A DNA stretch of 64,000 bases from Alnus glutinosa (lineage: Eukaryota > Streptophyta > Magnoliopsida > Fagales > Betulaceae). The position numbers were made by a program, and so were the translations under genes. The notes below the pieces were generated by a model that had not been told where the DNA came from, did no database searches, and worked only from the letters and a program-made list of their open reading frames with translations. Below are positions 13,001 through 24,228 of the stretch, piece after piece (positions within the stretch are counted from its first letter, which is position 1; each line of letters starts with the position of its first letter). The stretch covers positions 2,616,501 through 2,680,500 of the forward strand of contig NC_084899.1 in NCBI RefSeq assembly GCF_958979055.1, given 5' to 3'.

Positions 13001-15394
13001 GATGATGAATGCATCACTAATTACTATTACTTAAATGGACCAAGTTGTGATTTAAAATGCAGAAGTGCAACATCAGCTTAGTGAGGGAACAAGACAGGAT
13101 CCAACAAGAATCCACATTATCCTGATGTTTCCACTTACCTGCAGATCTCCAATAGCAATTCCATTACCATCTTCCCAGTTTGGAACCGTCTCAAAGAGGA
13201 ATTCAATCAACATACCAAACTGCAAAGGCATAGGACAACCGTGAGCTACATGGTAATGGTACTGAGACAATATATGTAATGTGCTGATGAAAAGGGGAAG
13301 ATTTTCTCGACAGTATAGAATAACTCTTAATTCAAGCTTATGAAACAACAATAGCTATTTAACTATGGATGATCCAGTCACTTCAACTCTGAACAACACA
13401 ACACTCAAGCCAGAACAAAGAACATCAGTTATCTAGTCTCTTAAGTGTGCAAAATCAGAGTACTGGATCTCATCCTTATGAGTTATCTCTAAGTTATACG
13501 TCAATATAAGATTACCCAAGTGGCAATATGAAGGTAGCAATCAAATCATGCAATGCTACCTTTATATAATTAGGAAGGCCTATTGGAGCTAAGAACATGT
13601 TAGATGATGGAAAAACTAGAAAGTGAGATTATATTCACCATTTCCATCCAGAAATCATTTAGCTTTTAAATTACATAAATAATACAAGCTAATGGATTTG
13701 ATTCAAAGGGGATAAAAACCAACGACATTTACTAGTTTATACATAAAAACAAAACTAAAGTCATAACTTAAGCCCTTATCAAACACAAACAGCTTCTACA
13801 TAATAAATACACATTTTCACAAAACCGGATTTACCTGAGTCCCCCAATCACCAACATGATTTCTCCGAAGAACTTCAACATTTGAAAACTCAAGCATACG
13901 GGCTAGCGTGTCCCCAATAATAGTAGACCTTAAATGGCCTACATGCATTTCTTTTGCTATATTAGGTGAAGAAAAATCAACAACGGCCCTTTTGATTGGA
14001 AGCTGTGGTGCCCATGTATCGATACCATCAATTAGCATTTTCTGAACACTCTGCAGCAGCAATATTTAGAGTTAACCAACCATACAAATTTGTTATATCA
14101 TCTACAATAAAAATAAACCCCTCTTTCTTCTTCTTTTTTTCTTTTCTTCTTATGATAAGATATCTATTACAAAAGGTAAAAGTGATGGTCCTTCACTCAA
14201 GCAAAATAAATAAATTAAATAAAAAGACAAAGAAATGTTCCAAATACAAAGAAAAAAAATATATAAGTTAAAGACAAGCACACACCTTAGCTATCCAAGT
14301 CTTAGATAATGTGACATTCACAAATCCTGGCCCAGCTACAGAGCATGATTCTATCATTTCTGATTGAGGGAGATTTCTTATGATGGCCTACAAATACAGA
14401 AAAATAATAGAGATAACTATCAGATACTATCAATTCAAAGTTTAATACGGATATCACCACCATTCATGATCAAATAAGTTATGATAACCAAGAAGAACAT
14501 AGAAAAGTAAAGAGAACGTCAATGTCAATACCTGTCCAACAGATGGGGGACCCTTGAACTCAGTTTCCTTTCCTTTTATTTTATTCCATAGGCCCATCGC
14601 ATTATTACTGCACCAAAGGCAAAATCCTAGTTTAGCATCCAAAAAGACCTTCATATGAAACCCAAAACGGAAATTTATTTCTAGAGACGGGTATTAAAAA
14701 CACTGGTAAGCCAATCCCATAACTAAAAAGTCACATATATTTTCATCGTACAAGCGAGTGTAATACCATTGATAATCACCAAATTTTGCAGTGCAAACAG
14801 CAACCAACGGCTCTACATCCGGCACATTAGGCACCGTTGCCTTAAGTGAAGCTTCGAACAATTTTGCCAACTTTCGCTTCACATTCCCCACATTTACCTC
14901 CTCCTAAGGCACAATTCAAAATTACTTCTTAGCGACAACTCAATTGCACCGGACAATTAAATTAGCAAAGCAATTAGCACCAAAACAATACATTCCTTCA
15001 CAAAAAAATAAACCGTCCGGAATAAACCGTCCGGAGCATGCGCTCGTAACTTAAATCAACTTACATCTGCCATTGTTGAGACCGACTGTATTTTTGTTGC
15101 CAAAACGAGCCTCCTCGATGTCGCCCTCAACAAGTCTGTCTAGTTCCGCATTGAACACATTAAATTACTACAAATTCTCTGGACAACTTACTTCAATCAA
15201 AAAAAGGACTACGAGAAATGGCAAATAGATGAGTAAAATACGATCATCCAATCTACTAGAGAGAGAGAGACAGAGCATGTGTGCTTACCGGCAGCGGGGA
15301 GAGAATGAGAAGTGTGAATGTGTGAGAGGCGATTGACGGAGAGCAGTGGGGAGGGAGAAACCGGCGCTAGAAGTAGGGTTAAGGAGGCTAACAT
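4099..15394 (-). CDS. EMB1027: Arginine--tRNA ligase, putatively dual targeted (organelle and cytosol)
   Basis: Charges tRNA-Arg with arginine. Eighteen coding exons in transcription order: 15289-15394, 15065-15135, 14767-14903, 14532-14607, 14286-14387, 13835-14050, 13139-13219, 12476-12559, 12218-12322, 10181-10359, 9421-9505, 8191-8377, 7903-7972, 6027-6096, 5609-5698, 4718-4786, 4510-4608, 4099-4209. All borders are GT-AG and all phases match, giving 645 aa. Residues 1-56 are rich in Ser/Ala/Leu/Arg with almost no acidic residues, like a plastid/mitochondrial transit peptide. A second in-frame ATG at 15073 starts a 589-residue form with the usual cytosolic N-terminus (MADEEV). Class I signatures: HVGH at 200-203 and the degenerate KMSK-like loop [10 protein letters not shown] at 442-451. 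The C-terminal anticodon-binding (DALR) domain lies in the last four exons. The dual role is inferred; the enzyme identity is firm. Confidence 0.96.
5436..5623. repeat. Two-copy tandem repeat, 100-bp period, at the exon 15 donor
   Basis: Copy 1 (about 5436-5523) and copy 2 (about 5536-5623) align base by base at a spacing of exactly 100, with roughly 15 percent differences. Copy 2 contains the functional donor and the last bases of exon 15 of the arginyl-tRNA synthetase gene. Copy 1 carries the matching positions, but its donor has an extra base (cttaacat against cttacat on the plus strand) and it is not used in the model. Confidence 0.75.
6097..7902. other. Intron 13 of arginyl-tRNA synthetase with non-coding retroelement-like DNA
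   Basis: The 1.8-kb intron is far longer than most in the gene. From about 6180 to 7550 it reads like the non-coding part or LTR of a retrotransposon: AT-rich with a long poly-T at 7402-7421, and a GC-richer end (ttcgacactcggacttccgag near 7450). I see no protease, integrase or reverse transcriptase coding sequence, and could not define paired LTRs. Confidence 0.35.
8545..9372. mobile_element. Non-autonomous hAT-type transposon in intron 11 of arginyl-tRNA synthetase
   Basis: The 828-bp block starts tagggc and ends gcccta, the usual end type of hAT elements. It is flanked by an 8-bp near-perfect target duplication, catgaatc at 8537-8544 and catgaaac at 9373-9380. The core is GC-rich with repeated gcccgag/ctcggg words and no transposase. 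It ends 48 bases from the coding exon at 9421-9505 yet leaves the donor intact. Confidence 0.75.
10465..11043. mobile_element. Tourist-like (PIF/Harbinger) MITE in intron 9
   Basis: The 579-bp element has terminal inverted repeats GGGCTCGTTTGATTTGCGG and, read inward from the other end, GGGCTTGTTTGGTTTGCGG. It is flanked by the TAA trinucleotide on both sides (10462-10464 and 11044-11046), the classic Harbinger target duplication. The interior carries sub-terminal repeats of attcc/ggaat and a GC-rich palindromic ggtggtcggccacc block. There is no transposase. Confidence 0.9.
11226..11628 (+). mobile_element. TRIM (terminal-repeat retrotransposon in miniature), copy 1
   Basis: Two related direct repeats begin TGTAAxACCCCAGTCCCA at 11226 and 11423; the second ends at 11628 with TTACA. 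Right after the first LTR (near 11327) is tggtattagagcca, matching a primer-binding site for initiator tRNA-Met. A purine tract (agagagggag, 11411-11420) precedes the second LTR. The 5-bp flanks gcatg and gcagg differ at one base. LTR1 is about 100 bp shorter than LTR2, so it has an internal deletion. No coding sequence. It lies in intron 9 of the arginyl-tRNA synthetase gene. Confidence 0.85.
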
Positions 15395-16358
15395 TACTTT
15401 CTTTTTTTATATATTTTTGTTTGAGCTAAGAAAACCAAACCCGCCAACAGCTTCGTTCTCTAGAATCTGAACTCTGCCTAGGGCTTAGGCAATCCTCACC
15501 TTTTTTTTTTACCTGTCCGTTTTTCCTTTGTTGGCCAACGGGATTGTTACATGTCACCAAAGAGATGGGCTCCCGGCCAGCCGAACATATATGCAGGCTG
15601 TTTTCTTCTATTATGCTTCACACGTTTTTTTTTTTTTTTTTTTTTTTGATGAACAGATTATGCTTCATGTGTTAAATTCTTATCCTGAAAAAAAAAAATA
15701 TAGAAGCTCCTAGTTAAAATGGGTCGAATTTTGTCCATCTCTGTTTAAGAGATAGGCAAATTCACCATTGAATTTGTGGATGATAGATTTGCAAAATATA
15801 TGGATGTGTACCCGCTTTCTTTTAATTTATTTTTTGTTTTTTAATATTTGCTGGATTTGTAATGTTGGATTCACACTGCACTTTATATTTAGTATGCTTG
15901 TAATCTTTTTTGGATAAACCCACAATGGGGTGTTTGTATTTTCTTTATTATTTTTAAGTTGAAATATGAATTCAAGATATGAATTTCATCTAAGACACTA
16001 TGGCTTCAAAAAAAAATGCCTAAACTATTTTCAAAATCATTTAAAATAAGCCATAATAAAGACACAAATAATGCTCAAAAGACTAAAATAAGTTAAAAAT
16101 GCTCATTACATGATATGCATATCATATAATAAGCGCGCAGATGCGGTTAATAATCGTATAATGCGGATATCTAAAAGTAATAACCGTATTATGCAAATGC
16201 AAATATGACCAAAAACCACATCCGCATATACAACCCTAATGTAAGTAATAATTAATACTATCATGTGAATTAATTAAGTTTAGGATATTTCAAGTATATC
16301 ATATTAATATTGTAGCCTTGGAGAGGAATCGTGTTTATATATATATATATATCACCTG

Positions 16359-16810
16359 TATAACGATTAAGAGAAAAGCGCTAGCCACATATGCACTATC
16401 AGCCTAAAATGACTAGTTAATTTAGAGTTTCTCTAAAAAAAATTCTAAAACTTAGTTTCACCTAATAATTAGGCAATGTGAGACTTAACACTTATAATTA
16501 TCTTTATAAATCACTTACTTTATATGGGCTATTCATCTTCTCAATATAGGACTGGGGTGTTACAAACTCTCATTTTTAAACTCCTAATGTCTTTGTCAGG
16601 GCCACATCATGTAATGCTCTAATACCGCATGACCTGGAGTTACCACTCCAAAAAGACTAGTCAATTTTGAACTTTCATAGAATCTATTATAAAGCCTAGT
16701 TTTACCTAGTAACTAGGCAATGTGAAACTTATCACTCATGGGTGTCTTTATAAACTACTCACTTTATGTGAGATATTCATCTATTTTTAATATGGAATCG
16801 GAGTGTTACA
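16359..16810 (-). mobile_element. TRIM element, copy 2, inside duplication copy A
   Basis: On the minus strand two direct repeats start TGTAACACxCCxxTyC, at 16810 and near 16564. They share gtttataaagaya, cacattgcctag and gactagt phrases with the TRIM at 11226-11628. A degenerate methionine-tRNA primer site (ggtattagagca) follows the first LTR. Flanks acctg (16354-16358) and acttg (16811-16815) are a 5-bp near match. Not coding. Confidence 0.8.
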
Positions 16811-19174
16811 ACTTGAATTACACATACTTGGAGGTTTAGATGAGGAGTTGGCTATTCACCCAAACACCAAGTCAATTAAATAATTTAAATCTCAATTATT
16901 AAGGGTGAAATTATGATTTTAGATGTGGAAAGATGTAATTTTAAAAGATTAAAGGAGTAAAAATTTGATTTTAAAATAATTACAGAATAGTTAAAAAATA
17001 ATTGGAGAACATTATCCCAGACCTCTTACTAGTTCCGCCCCTTGTACAATATGAGAATAGAAAAACTTAACTTTAGTCCTAGTGAAAATTGGATGAAATT
17101 CATAACAAAGGTCATTAATCGACAAAATTGGAGGATCCTTGCCGGCCTTCGGGTCGGTGCCATTGTGGGCGGTGATTCTCTTTTTGTTTTGTAGGTGATT
17201 TTATTCGATCCGGTCATGCAAAAATCTGCTTTTGCAACCTCTAAATTTGTTTTAAACAATACATTTAAGGTCCTTTTTTTCTTTTTTCTTTTTTTTTTTT
17301 CTTTTTTTAACTTTATTAATAATGACCTCCCTACAAAATATTCAATGCATTTCAACTCCTTTAAAATAAATTTTTTATTTCCGACCCTTTCGAGAGAGAG
17401 ATTAATCTTTAGCCTGCCAAGGCGTATGTGGGTATCAAATCATGTAGGGATTCGATTATTGTACTACATCATCACAACAACTGCACAACAATCCCTCACA
17501 TGAGGGTGAGCCCCAGTGAATCCTCTAGTGAAGAAAGATGAAAGGAGATCCCTCGTTGTGACAGAGTACAGAGAGGTTTCAGCCACTAAAATTAGTGATG
17601 GAATTGGAGGGCTCTACCACCTCCACTTCGTTACGTTGGAGCCCAACTGCCTCTTTCTTCGAGTACTCCTCCATGCAAACATGGTCTTTTATGTCAACAC
17701 AGGTGCTATGAGTTCTCTGAGTTGTATAATATTATCTTAGATGACCACTTCTCTCGAGAGCTTAATTTTATCATAATGAAGTCATTTCATAAAATAGTTC
17801 ATGGATTGTCTGGCTACACACAAGGATACATAACGACGATTTGGGTAGAGATCATTAATAATTTGGTTCCCATATATGCAGGTTGTTTTCTTCTATTATG
17901 CTTCATTTTTTTATTTTTTATTTTGTTTCTGAACAGATTATGCTTCATATGTTAAATTCCTATACTTAAAAAAAAAAATATAGGAAGCTCCTAGTTAAAA
18001 TGGGTCGAATCAAGATTTAATATTGTTGTAGTTTTTTTTTTTTTTTTAAAAAAATAAAATTTAATATTGTTGCATTTAACATTGTAAATGATGTCATGTA
18101 ATAAATATGTTAGCACGTCATTCAAAAAATTTAGAAGATATAATATTATTTACACTTTTACACCGTTAGATGCAACAACCTTTAATGCTCACCGTGAAAT
18201 AGAAATGATCTTTGTTCCTCTAATAATATATTTATTGATGTGTCTATGGGAACCATAAATAAATTGCTATAAAATTTGTAATATTTATATGATAATCTCT
18301 AAGATACCATGTAATTTTTAACATGTAAGTTAGGGTTTTACATGCGGACAGATATTAATTACAATTATCCACTATCTACATATGCGGATAATAATTATAG
18401 GGTATACAAATGTGGTTTGATGATATATATATATAACAAATATTTAATACCAAAATGATGTCTTCTTGAATTTGTAATATTGTGTTTATATATATATATA
18501 TGTTTGTTGGATTTTTTATTTGAAAAATGTTTAGTTTTTATCTTTTGTCCATCCCAATATAAGAGATAGGCAAATTTACCATTGAATTTGTGGATGGTAG
18601 ATTTGCAAAAGAGATGGATATGTAACAACTCTCTTTTAATTTATTTTTTTCCTTTCGATTTACATTTGAACAACCACATTTTGTAATTTGTATGTTTGTA
18701 ATCTTTTTTTTTGGATAAATTCACAATGGGGATGTTTGTAATTTTTTTTATTTATTTTTTTTTATTATTATTTTTAAGTTGAAATGTGAAATTAAGATAC
18801 GAATTTCATCTAAAACACTGCGGCTTAAAAATACTAATTAAAACATGCCTAAACTATTTTCAAAATTGTTTAAAATAGGCAATAATACTATAATAGGGAC
18901 CCAAAGAATGCTCAAAAGTCTAAAATATGCCAAAAATGCTTGTTACATGATATGCAGATAACTGTATTTCATAAACATAATAACTACACAGATGCAGTTA
19001 GCAATTGCATAATGCAAATATCTAAAAGTAATAACCGTATTATGCAGATGTGAATATGACATCAGCATATACAACCCTACTGTAAGTAATAATTAATACT
19101 ATCATGTGAATCAATTAACTTTAGGATATTTCAAGTTTATCATATTAATATTGTAGTGTTAGAAATGAATCGTG

Positions 19175-19177
<3 letters not shown>

Positions 19178-19252
<75 letters not shown>
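19178..19252. repeat. (TA)n microsatellite in duplication copy B
   Basis: About 37 TA units. The matching place in copy A (about 16335-16352) has only a short TA run, next to which the TRIM inserted. Confidence 0.9.
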
Positions 19253-19258
<6 letters not shown>

Positions 19259-20427
19259 GGGATAAAAGTTTGATTTTAAAATAATTATAGAGTTACTGTT
19301 CAAAAAAATTTGGGGAACATTACTCCCAAACCCCTTACTAGTTCCACCCCTAGTAGGATATGAGAAGAAAAAAACTTAACTTCAATTATAGTGAAAATTG
19401 GACGAAATTCATAACAAAGGTCATTAATCGACAAAATTGAAGGATCCCTAATGCCTCCTCTGGGCCGGTGCTATTCTAGTGATTTTTTTTTTTTGTTTTG
19501 TAGGTGACTTGTTATTCGATCTGGTCATGCAAAAATATGCTTTTGCAACTTTTAAATTTGTTTTAAAAAATATATTTAAGGTCTCTATCTCTCTTTTTTT
19601 TTTTTTTTTTTTTTTTAACTTCATTAATATTGACCTCCTTACAAAATATTAAATGCATTTCAACTCCTTTAAAATAATTTTTATTTCCGTCCCTATTGAG
19701 ACAGAGAGAGAGAGAGACTAATCTTTAGCCTGTCGAGGTGGATTTGGGTATCAAATCATGTATGAACTTGGAGCTAACGGCAAGTTGAGTGGACTAGAAC
19801 CTTTCAAGTCCATAGTCCAACTTATACAGAAGGCAAACAATGGGCTTATTGTCTTATTGGGCATCAGGGTGTTCTTTAATTGATTTTTAATTGTAGAGGA
19901 GCCCATCTTTTAAACACAAAAACATTCTAGATTCTTTCTAATTAATTTCAATTAAAAAAAAACCAGTCTTTTATAGTTTGTACACAGAATCATTTTTGTA
20001 AAGGACCGACCTCTCTATTCAAATGGAGAGAATCCTGGTCCGCTTATTGGGGCCAGAAGAAAGACTCTGTGGCTCCAACCTCATTATAAGGTGCAAACGT
20101 GGCAAGGACTAATTGGCCCCAATTCCCCCCGTCAAACGACTATGAGCAGCGATCTCGTTCAACGACTTTTGACAGATTTTATGTACGCGGAGATTTGAGC
20201 CACGCGTTCGGTGACTTACATTTGTTGACTTTATGATTTTCCCATGTTCCATACCTGATAATAAGCGCAGGAAAAAAAGCATTTAACGCATGATCGTTCT
20301 TATCTGATCCGCATCTTCCAATCGCGTTATTACACGCCCCCATGCCTGTCACCTCCTACATAAACCCCAGCCCAGAAGCCATTCCCAACCCTCAGTCACC
20401 CTAGCGAGTGAGTGAAAGACTGAGAGA

Positions 20428-20652
20428 ATGAAGAACGCAGGGAAAAGTTTCAAATCCAACATGAAAACAGAAGAGAGAAAGGACAGGAAATCGGCGACGG
20501 GCATGAACGGATCTCCGAAGAAGGGGGGTCACGGGGGCAAGTTCACGTGGGTAGGCGATGGCTACTCTCGGGTTGAGATCGGGCTCGAAAGGGAGGCTGT
20601 GGACGCCAAGGATCCCAACTTCGAAGACCCAGAAGAAATCACCACCAATTGA
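20428..20652 (+). CDS. Small basic single-exon protein, PDCD4/HABP4-like glycine motif
   Basis: An intronless 74-residue frame. Lysine/arginine-rich residues 1-24 are followed by a glycine-rich motif SPKKGGHGGKFTW at 29-41 and an acidic end DPNFEDPEE at 62-70. The motif resembles the short Gly-Lys-Gly-Trp stretch of plant PDCD4/MA3 and hyaluronan/mRNA-binding family members, where short plant proteins of this length exist; I know no firm function. Support for a real gene: a TATA-like tacataaacc near 20357, 70 bases upstream; a leader rich in G+C against AT-rich surroundings; and an ATG in good context with high coding GC. The 3' side has aataaaa near 20752, a plausible polyadenylation signal. 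RNA binding is only inferred. Confidence 0.75.
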   Translation: MKNAGKSFKSNMKTEERKDRKSATGMNGSPKKGGHGGKFTWVGDGYSRVEIGLEREAVDAKDPNFEDPEEITTN

Positions 20653-21123
20653 TTGTTATGACGAATCGATGATCATGTACTTGTCAGTTTAACTATGAGA
20701 TGTAAATATTTCTGATGGACGGTGAGTCGGAGATCCATGATTTCTCCTTCTAATAAAATGTTTCAAGATGTTCTGTACTGTTCTTAGACTTGTTGGTTCG
20801 GTGCTACGATCTTTTAGTTGCTTGATCAAATTTTGACCCTAATAAAAACACAACGGAGACCCCAAATAACAAAAAAGAAGGCGGAAAATTCCTTAAGGTT
20901 GTTAATCTTTGGCATTCATCAAGCTTGCAGGGTTAAATTCGCTAGCTGTAGATACTCTCTACTGCGGATCTGATTGTCGCTTGAATGTTTGTGTCCTCTC
21001 TGCTTTCCCTGCCAAGGCGTATATGCATGATATGCTTAAGCTGGGTTTTGTATACAGCATTTCTCTTTGGAAATTCTGTTCTCAATCTGGATTTGAAATC
21101 CTCTTCCATCCATCGGAACGGAG

Positions 21124-21159
<36 letters not shown>

Positions 21160-21698
21160 ATCTTTCTCTCTTTATTCCACTAAACTCTCAATATATTGGT
21201 CATTAAATTCTTTCTATCTTTTAATTAGTATTTTTTTAAATCATAATTGAGACCTTTATTAGAGAGTATTGGCTAATTTTTTTTACCATAATTAATGCCT
21301 TAACACTTTTTTTTTTTTTTAAAAAAAAAATGCCTTAAAACTGTTTGGCTACTATTTGAAGCCTTAAACAACCGCTTAAATAGCTTAATGGAAGACAAGA
21401 GGAGGGAGGATGCAAGAATGGTGCTAGTGATGGCGGTTGTAATAAGCTACGGTGAAAATTTGTGTTTGCATAGACGGCAACCAAAAATTTCTTAGCTTCA
21501 AACCATCTGAGACTTTGGGGGCCCGCCCGGGTGCTTTAGAAAGTGAAAAAAGGCAAGATGTGTTAAAAGTAGTTTTTGTCTCAGAGTGTCGCTCAAGTGC
21601 TGCACAACTGCCGGTCATTTGCTTTGCATCATTTTTTCCGCTTGAGAGTTGAGACTGGTGCCGTGATCCTACATCTCGTTTGGTTTCATCAAAAACAT

Positions 21699-21700
<2 letters not shown>

Positions 21701-21748
<48 letters not shown>
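21701..21748. repeat. 48-base poly-T tract
   Basis: Uninterrupted T run in intergenic DNA. It may mark a retroposed poly-A tail from the other strand, but no body of a SINE or LINE is recognisable next to it. Confidence 0.85.
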
Positions 21749-21971
21749 CAAATGGTTAACAAATAATTTAAAAGATAAAAACACATTTTAAAATACAAAA
21801 CACGTTTTAAAAATATTTCCACACATTTTATAATAATATTCTAAGAAACATAATGCTTAATTTTCAGGTGTATGGGCTAATTTACTATTTTTAACAAAAA
21901 AAAAAAAAAAAACTAGATAGAGAGGTGACTACACGATAACCTCCAAAAGAGACGGGTGGCCAACCAAACCT

Positions 21972-23182
21972 GATGGTAGGGGTGTACAACCGGTTGCAGT
22001 TATTTGGTCGCAACAGCAACCGGGGTACCGGCTATTCCCATTTCAATAACCGTTACCAGTTGTCGTTTTTACCGACCGCCGGTTATTCGGTTCTTATATA
22101 TTGAATCTGTTTCATTTTTTAAAAATTCAATATTTGGTCATTCAATAATGAATGTTAAATACTAAATAATAAATACTACTATCACCATTCATTCAATATA
22201 AATAAAATAATTGCAAATAAAAATTTGTCACCACTGCACAATACAAAAAAGTTCCAAGTGTTAATTATGTACTACCCGCCAATATAGAGAACTAAATAAA
22301 CGATCAAAGAGGTAGCTGTCTACTACCCACCATTTCCCATTCCAAAATTAAAGATCAGAACTCTACCCTTTCACAATTTATGACCTGAACTGAGCCAATG
22401 GCTGCTCTCTGTAGGGGTCAAATGTTCTATCACCAGTATAAATATATGCTTCATAAAAATAGAATCTTAAAGTTTATCTTCAACCCTTTTTTGACTGTTT
22501 CCTTAACAAGGTTACTAAGAATATTTCAATAGAGCTAAGGGTGGAGCTTTTGACAAGTGTCTGTACACCTTGCACGTCATTTATAATTTAGCTAACCATA
22601 GTTCACAGCGGATGGGCTGGACTCAAAACTGAGAAGTACGAAGAATGTAGAGCACTAAAAAAGAAATATCAACATATTGTCCTGTGTTTCTTGTGTCTAT
22701 GTTGCTACTTTCCTTCCTTCTGTGATCCTTCACAACTGGGAAATGTGCCCTTAAAGAAATGTGCCCTGTGCTTCTTCTGAATTATTTATTTGATTGAAAT
22801 GTGCCCTTAAAGAAATTAATGTCGAAGATAAAAAGTTATAGTACGAAGAAGACTCATATGTGCACATCATTCTGCTCAAGATCATATAACAACTTTTCAA
22901 TCGAGCCATGTAGCACAGTTAGTCTTTTTTCCTTTTCAAAATAAGGGAGCTATATGGACATATCAGCCTCAGGAGAGACAATAAAACCGGTTATCCGGTT
23001 TTTTAAAATGTTATAACTGGTAACCGCATTCGGATAACCGGGTATCCAGTTGTAGTTATTTTCCGATTTTTCGGTTACAGTTATTTCCGATTTTTCGGTT
23101 TTCCCATTTAACGGTTGTTGGCGGTTATTAGTAGTTACCGATTATTTCCAATTAATAACCGCCTCCGCTTGTATACCTCTGC
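21972..23182. mobile_element. hAT-like non-autonomous element with ccggtta repeats
   Basis: The block begins taggggtgtacaaccgg and ends, read inward on the other strand, taggcagaggtatacaagcgg: imperfect terminal inverted repeats of the common hAT type. Sub-terminal regions on both sides are full of ccggtta/taaccg words. No transposase frame is present. The expected 8-bp target duplication is not clean, so the exact ends are approximate. The element appears to interrupt an older ggtggcc-type repeat. Confidence 0.6.
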
Positions 23183-24228
23183 CTAGTGGTAGTGCAGCCA
23201 CCCCTTTCATCCGCGGAGAGTGACCACATTTTTATTTTATTTTTTTTTAAAAAAATATTACAAGTTAGAAGTCAATTTTAGTGTATCTAACAGTATATAT
23301 AATGGCATGCTATTAATTTTTTATTTTTTTATTTTTTAAAAAAATATGCAAACATTTATATCATGTATATCGTTATATGTACAAACTTTAAATCATAATT
23401 ATTAAATGAATACTTTTCACTTCATTTATAATGGAAAGGATTATATTCCTCTTTTGTGGACCGCTTGTCAAACAGATTTTATTGTCAACATTCTTCTTGG
23501 CGTTCAGTCCAATAAACATTCAACCTGTATTTTTACCATTTTTCAGTTGCTTGTATGATTTTTATTCAATAATGTTTAAACTTTTAATTGCTTTGGCTTT
23601 GGTTATGGGACTAAATGTTCCAGTCCATTAAAGACCCTGTATCTATAGTCTTTTATTTTTTTTTATTTTTTTATTTGTTTAAAGTAGTATTTTATTGGTC
23701 TCAAGTATTTTAATTTAGTAGATCTTTTGTAATGTTCCATTATGGTTACAAGGATCATCTTCAATCGTAAGTTGTCTTGTTTGAGTCTTTCAAAATTAAT
23801 ATGACTTTTAAATCATTATTGAATCAAAATTTAACAGTTATTTATCAAACATCTAATAGTAATTTTAAAAGTTATATCAATTTTGTAAAGATTAAAAAAA
23901 ATATGAATCGTCCTAATAACATCACTCATCCCGTTACGAACTTAATGTTGTAACACTAAAAACCTCTCTCTTTTAATTTAATTTATTTTTAATTATATTT
24001 TTTTAAATAAATAAATTAATTAATTTAAAAAAAAAAAAAAAACCCAACTTTTGTCCGTTAACTTAGAAAACCCATCCCCACAAGCCACGTGAGCAAACCC
24101 CAACTCAAGTACGTTTGGGAATCCACCGGGGCAACGGAAAGGCATCCACGCCCGCTCTGCAGAGACAGTGGTTGCTCGGAACGCAACCACAGAGGAATGA
24201 AAAAAAGGGAGCGACACAGAAGCACGGA

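Larger units (their letters stand above)
15586..19765. repeat. Tandem segmental duplication, two diverged copies
   Basis: Copy A runs from 15586 to about 17870 and copy B from 17871 to about 19765. Both open with catatatgcaggYtgttttc, both carry the phrase gagataggcaaattYaccattg (about 15750 and 18560), ggtcattaatcgacaaaatt (about 17111 and 19421) and the run ggtatcaaatcatgta near their ends (17432 and 19748). Copy B lacks the last 420 bases of copy A. Copy B also has about 520 extra bases at 18010-18535. Confidence 0.8.
15395..20427. other. Intergenic region dominated by a tandem segmental duplication
   Basis: After the promoter side of the arginyl-tRNA synthetase gene (15395-15585) comes a two-copy tandem duplication (15586-19765) with a TRIM in the first copy. 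Then follows about 660 bases that should hold the promoter of the small gene at 20428. No intact gene is seen. A weak coding-like stretch near 17516-17870 is broken by stops and frame changes and is not recognised. Confidence 0.55.
20653..24228. other. Intergenic region before VPS15
   Basis: Contains two very long poly-T tracts (21126-21157 and 21701-21748), a 1.2-kb hAT-like element (about 21972-23182), and AT-rich DNA. I see no gene. The last 200 bases are probably the VPS15 promoter and leader; an in-frame upstream ATG at 24115 exists. Confidence 0.5.

Noticed and set aside
15292..15394. Considered as a separate small gene (MLASLTLLL...)
   Set aside because: It splices in phase into the arginyl-tRNA synthetase through the acceptor at 15136-15137 and fits a transit peptide, so it is the first exon of that gene.
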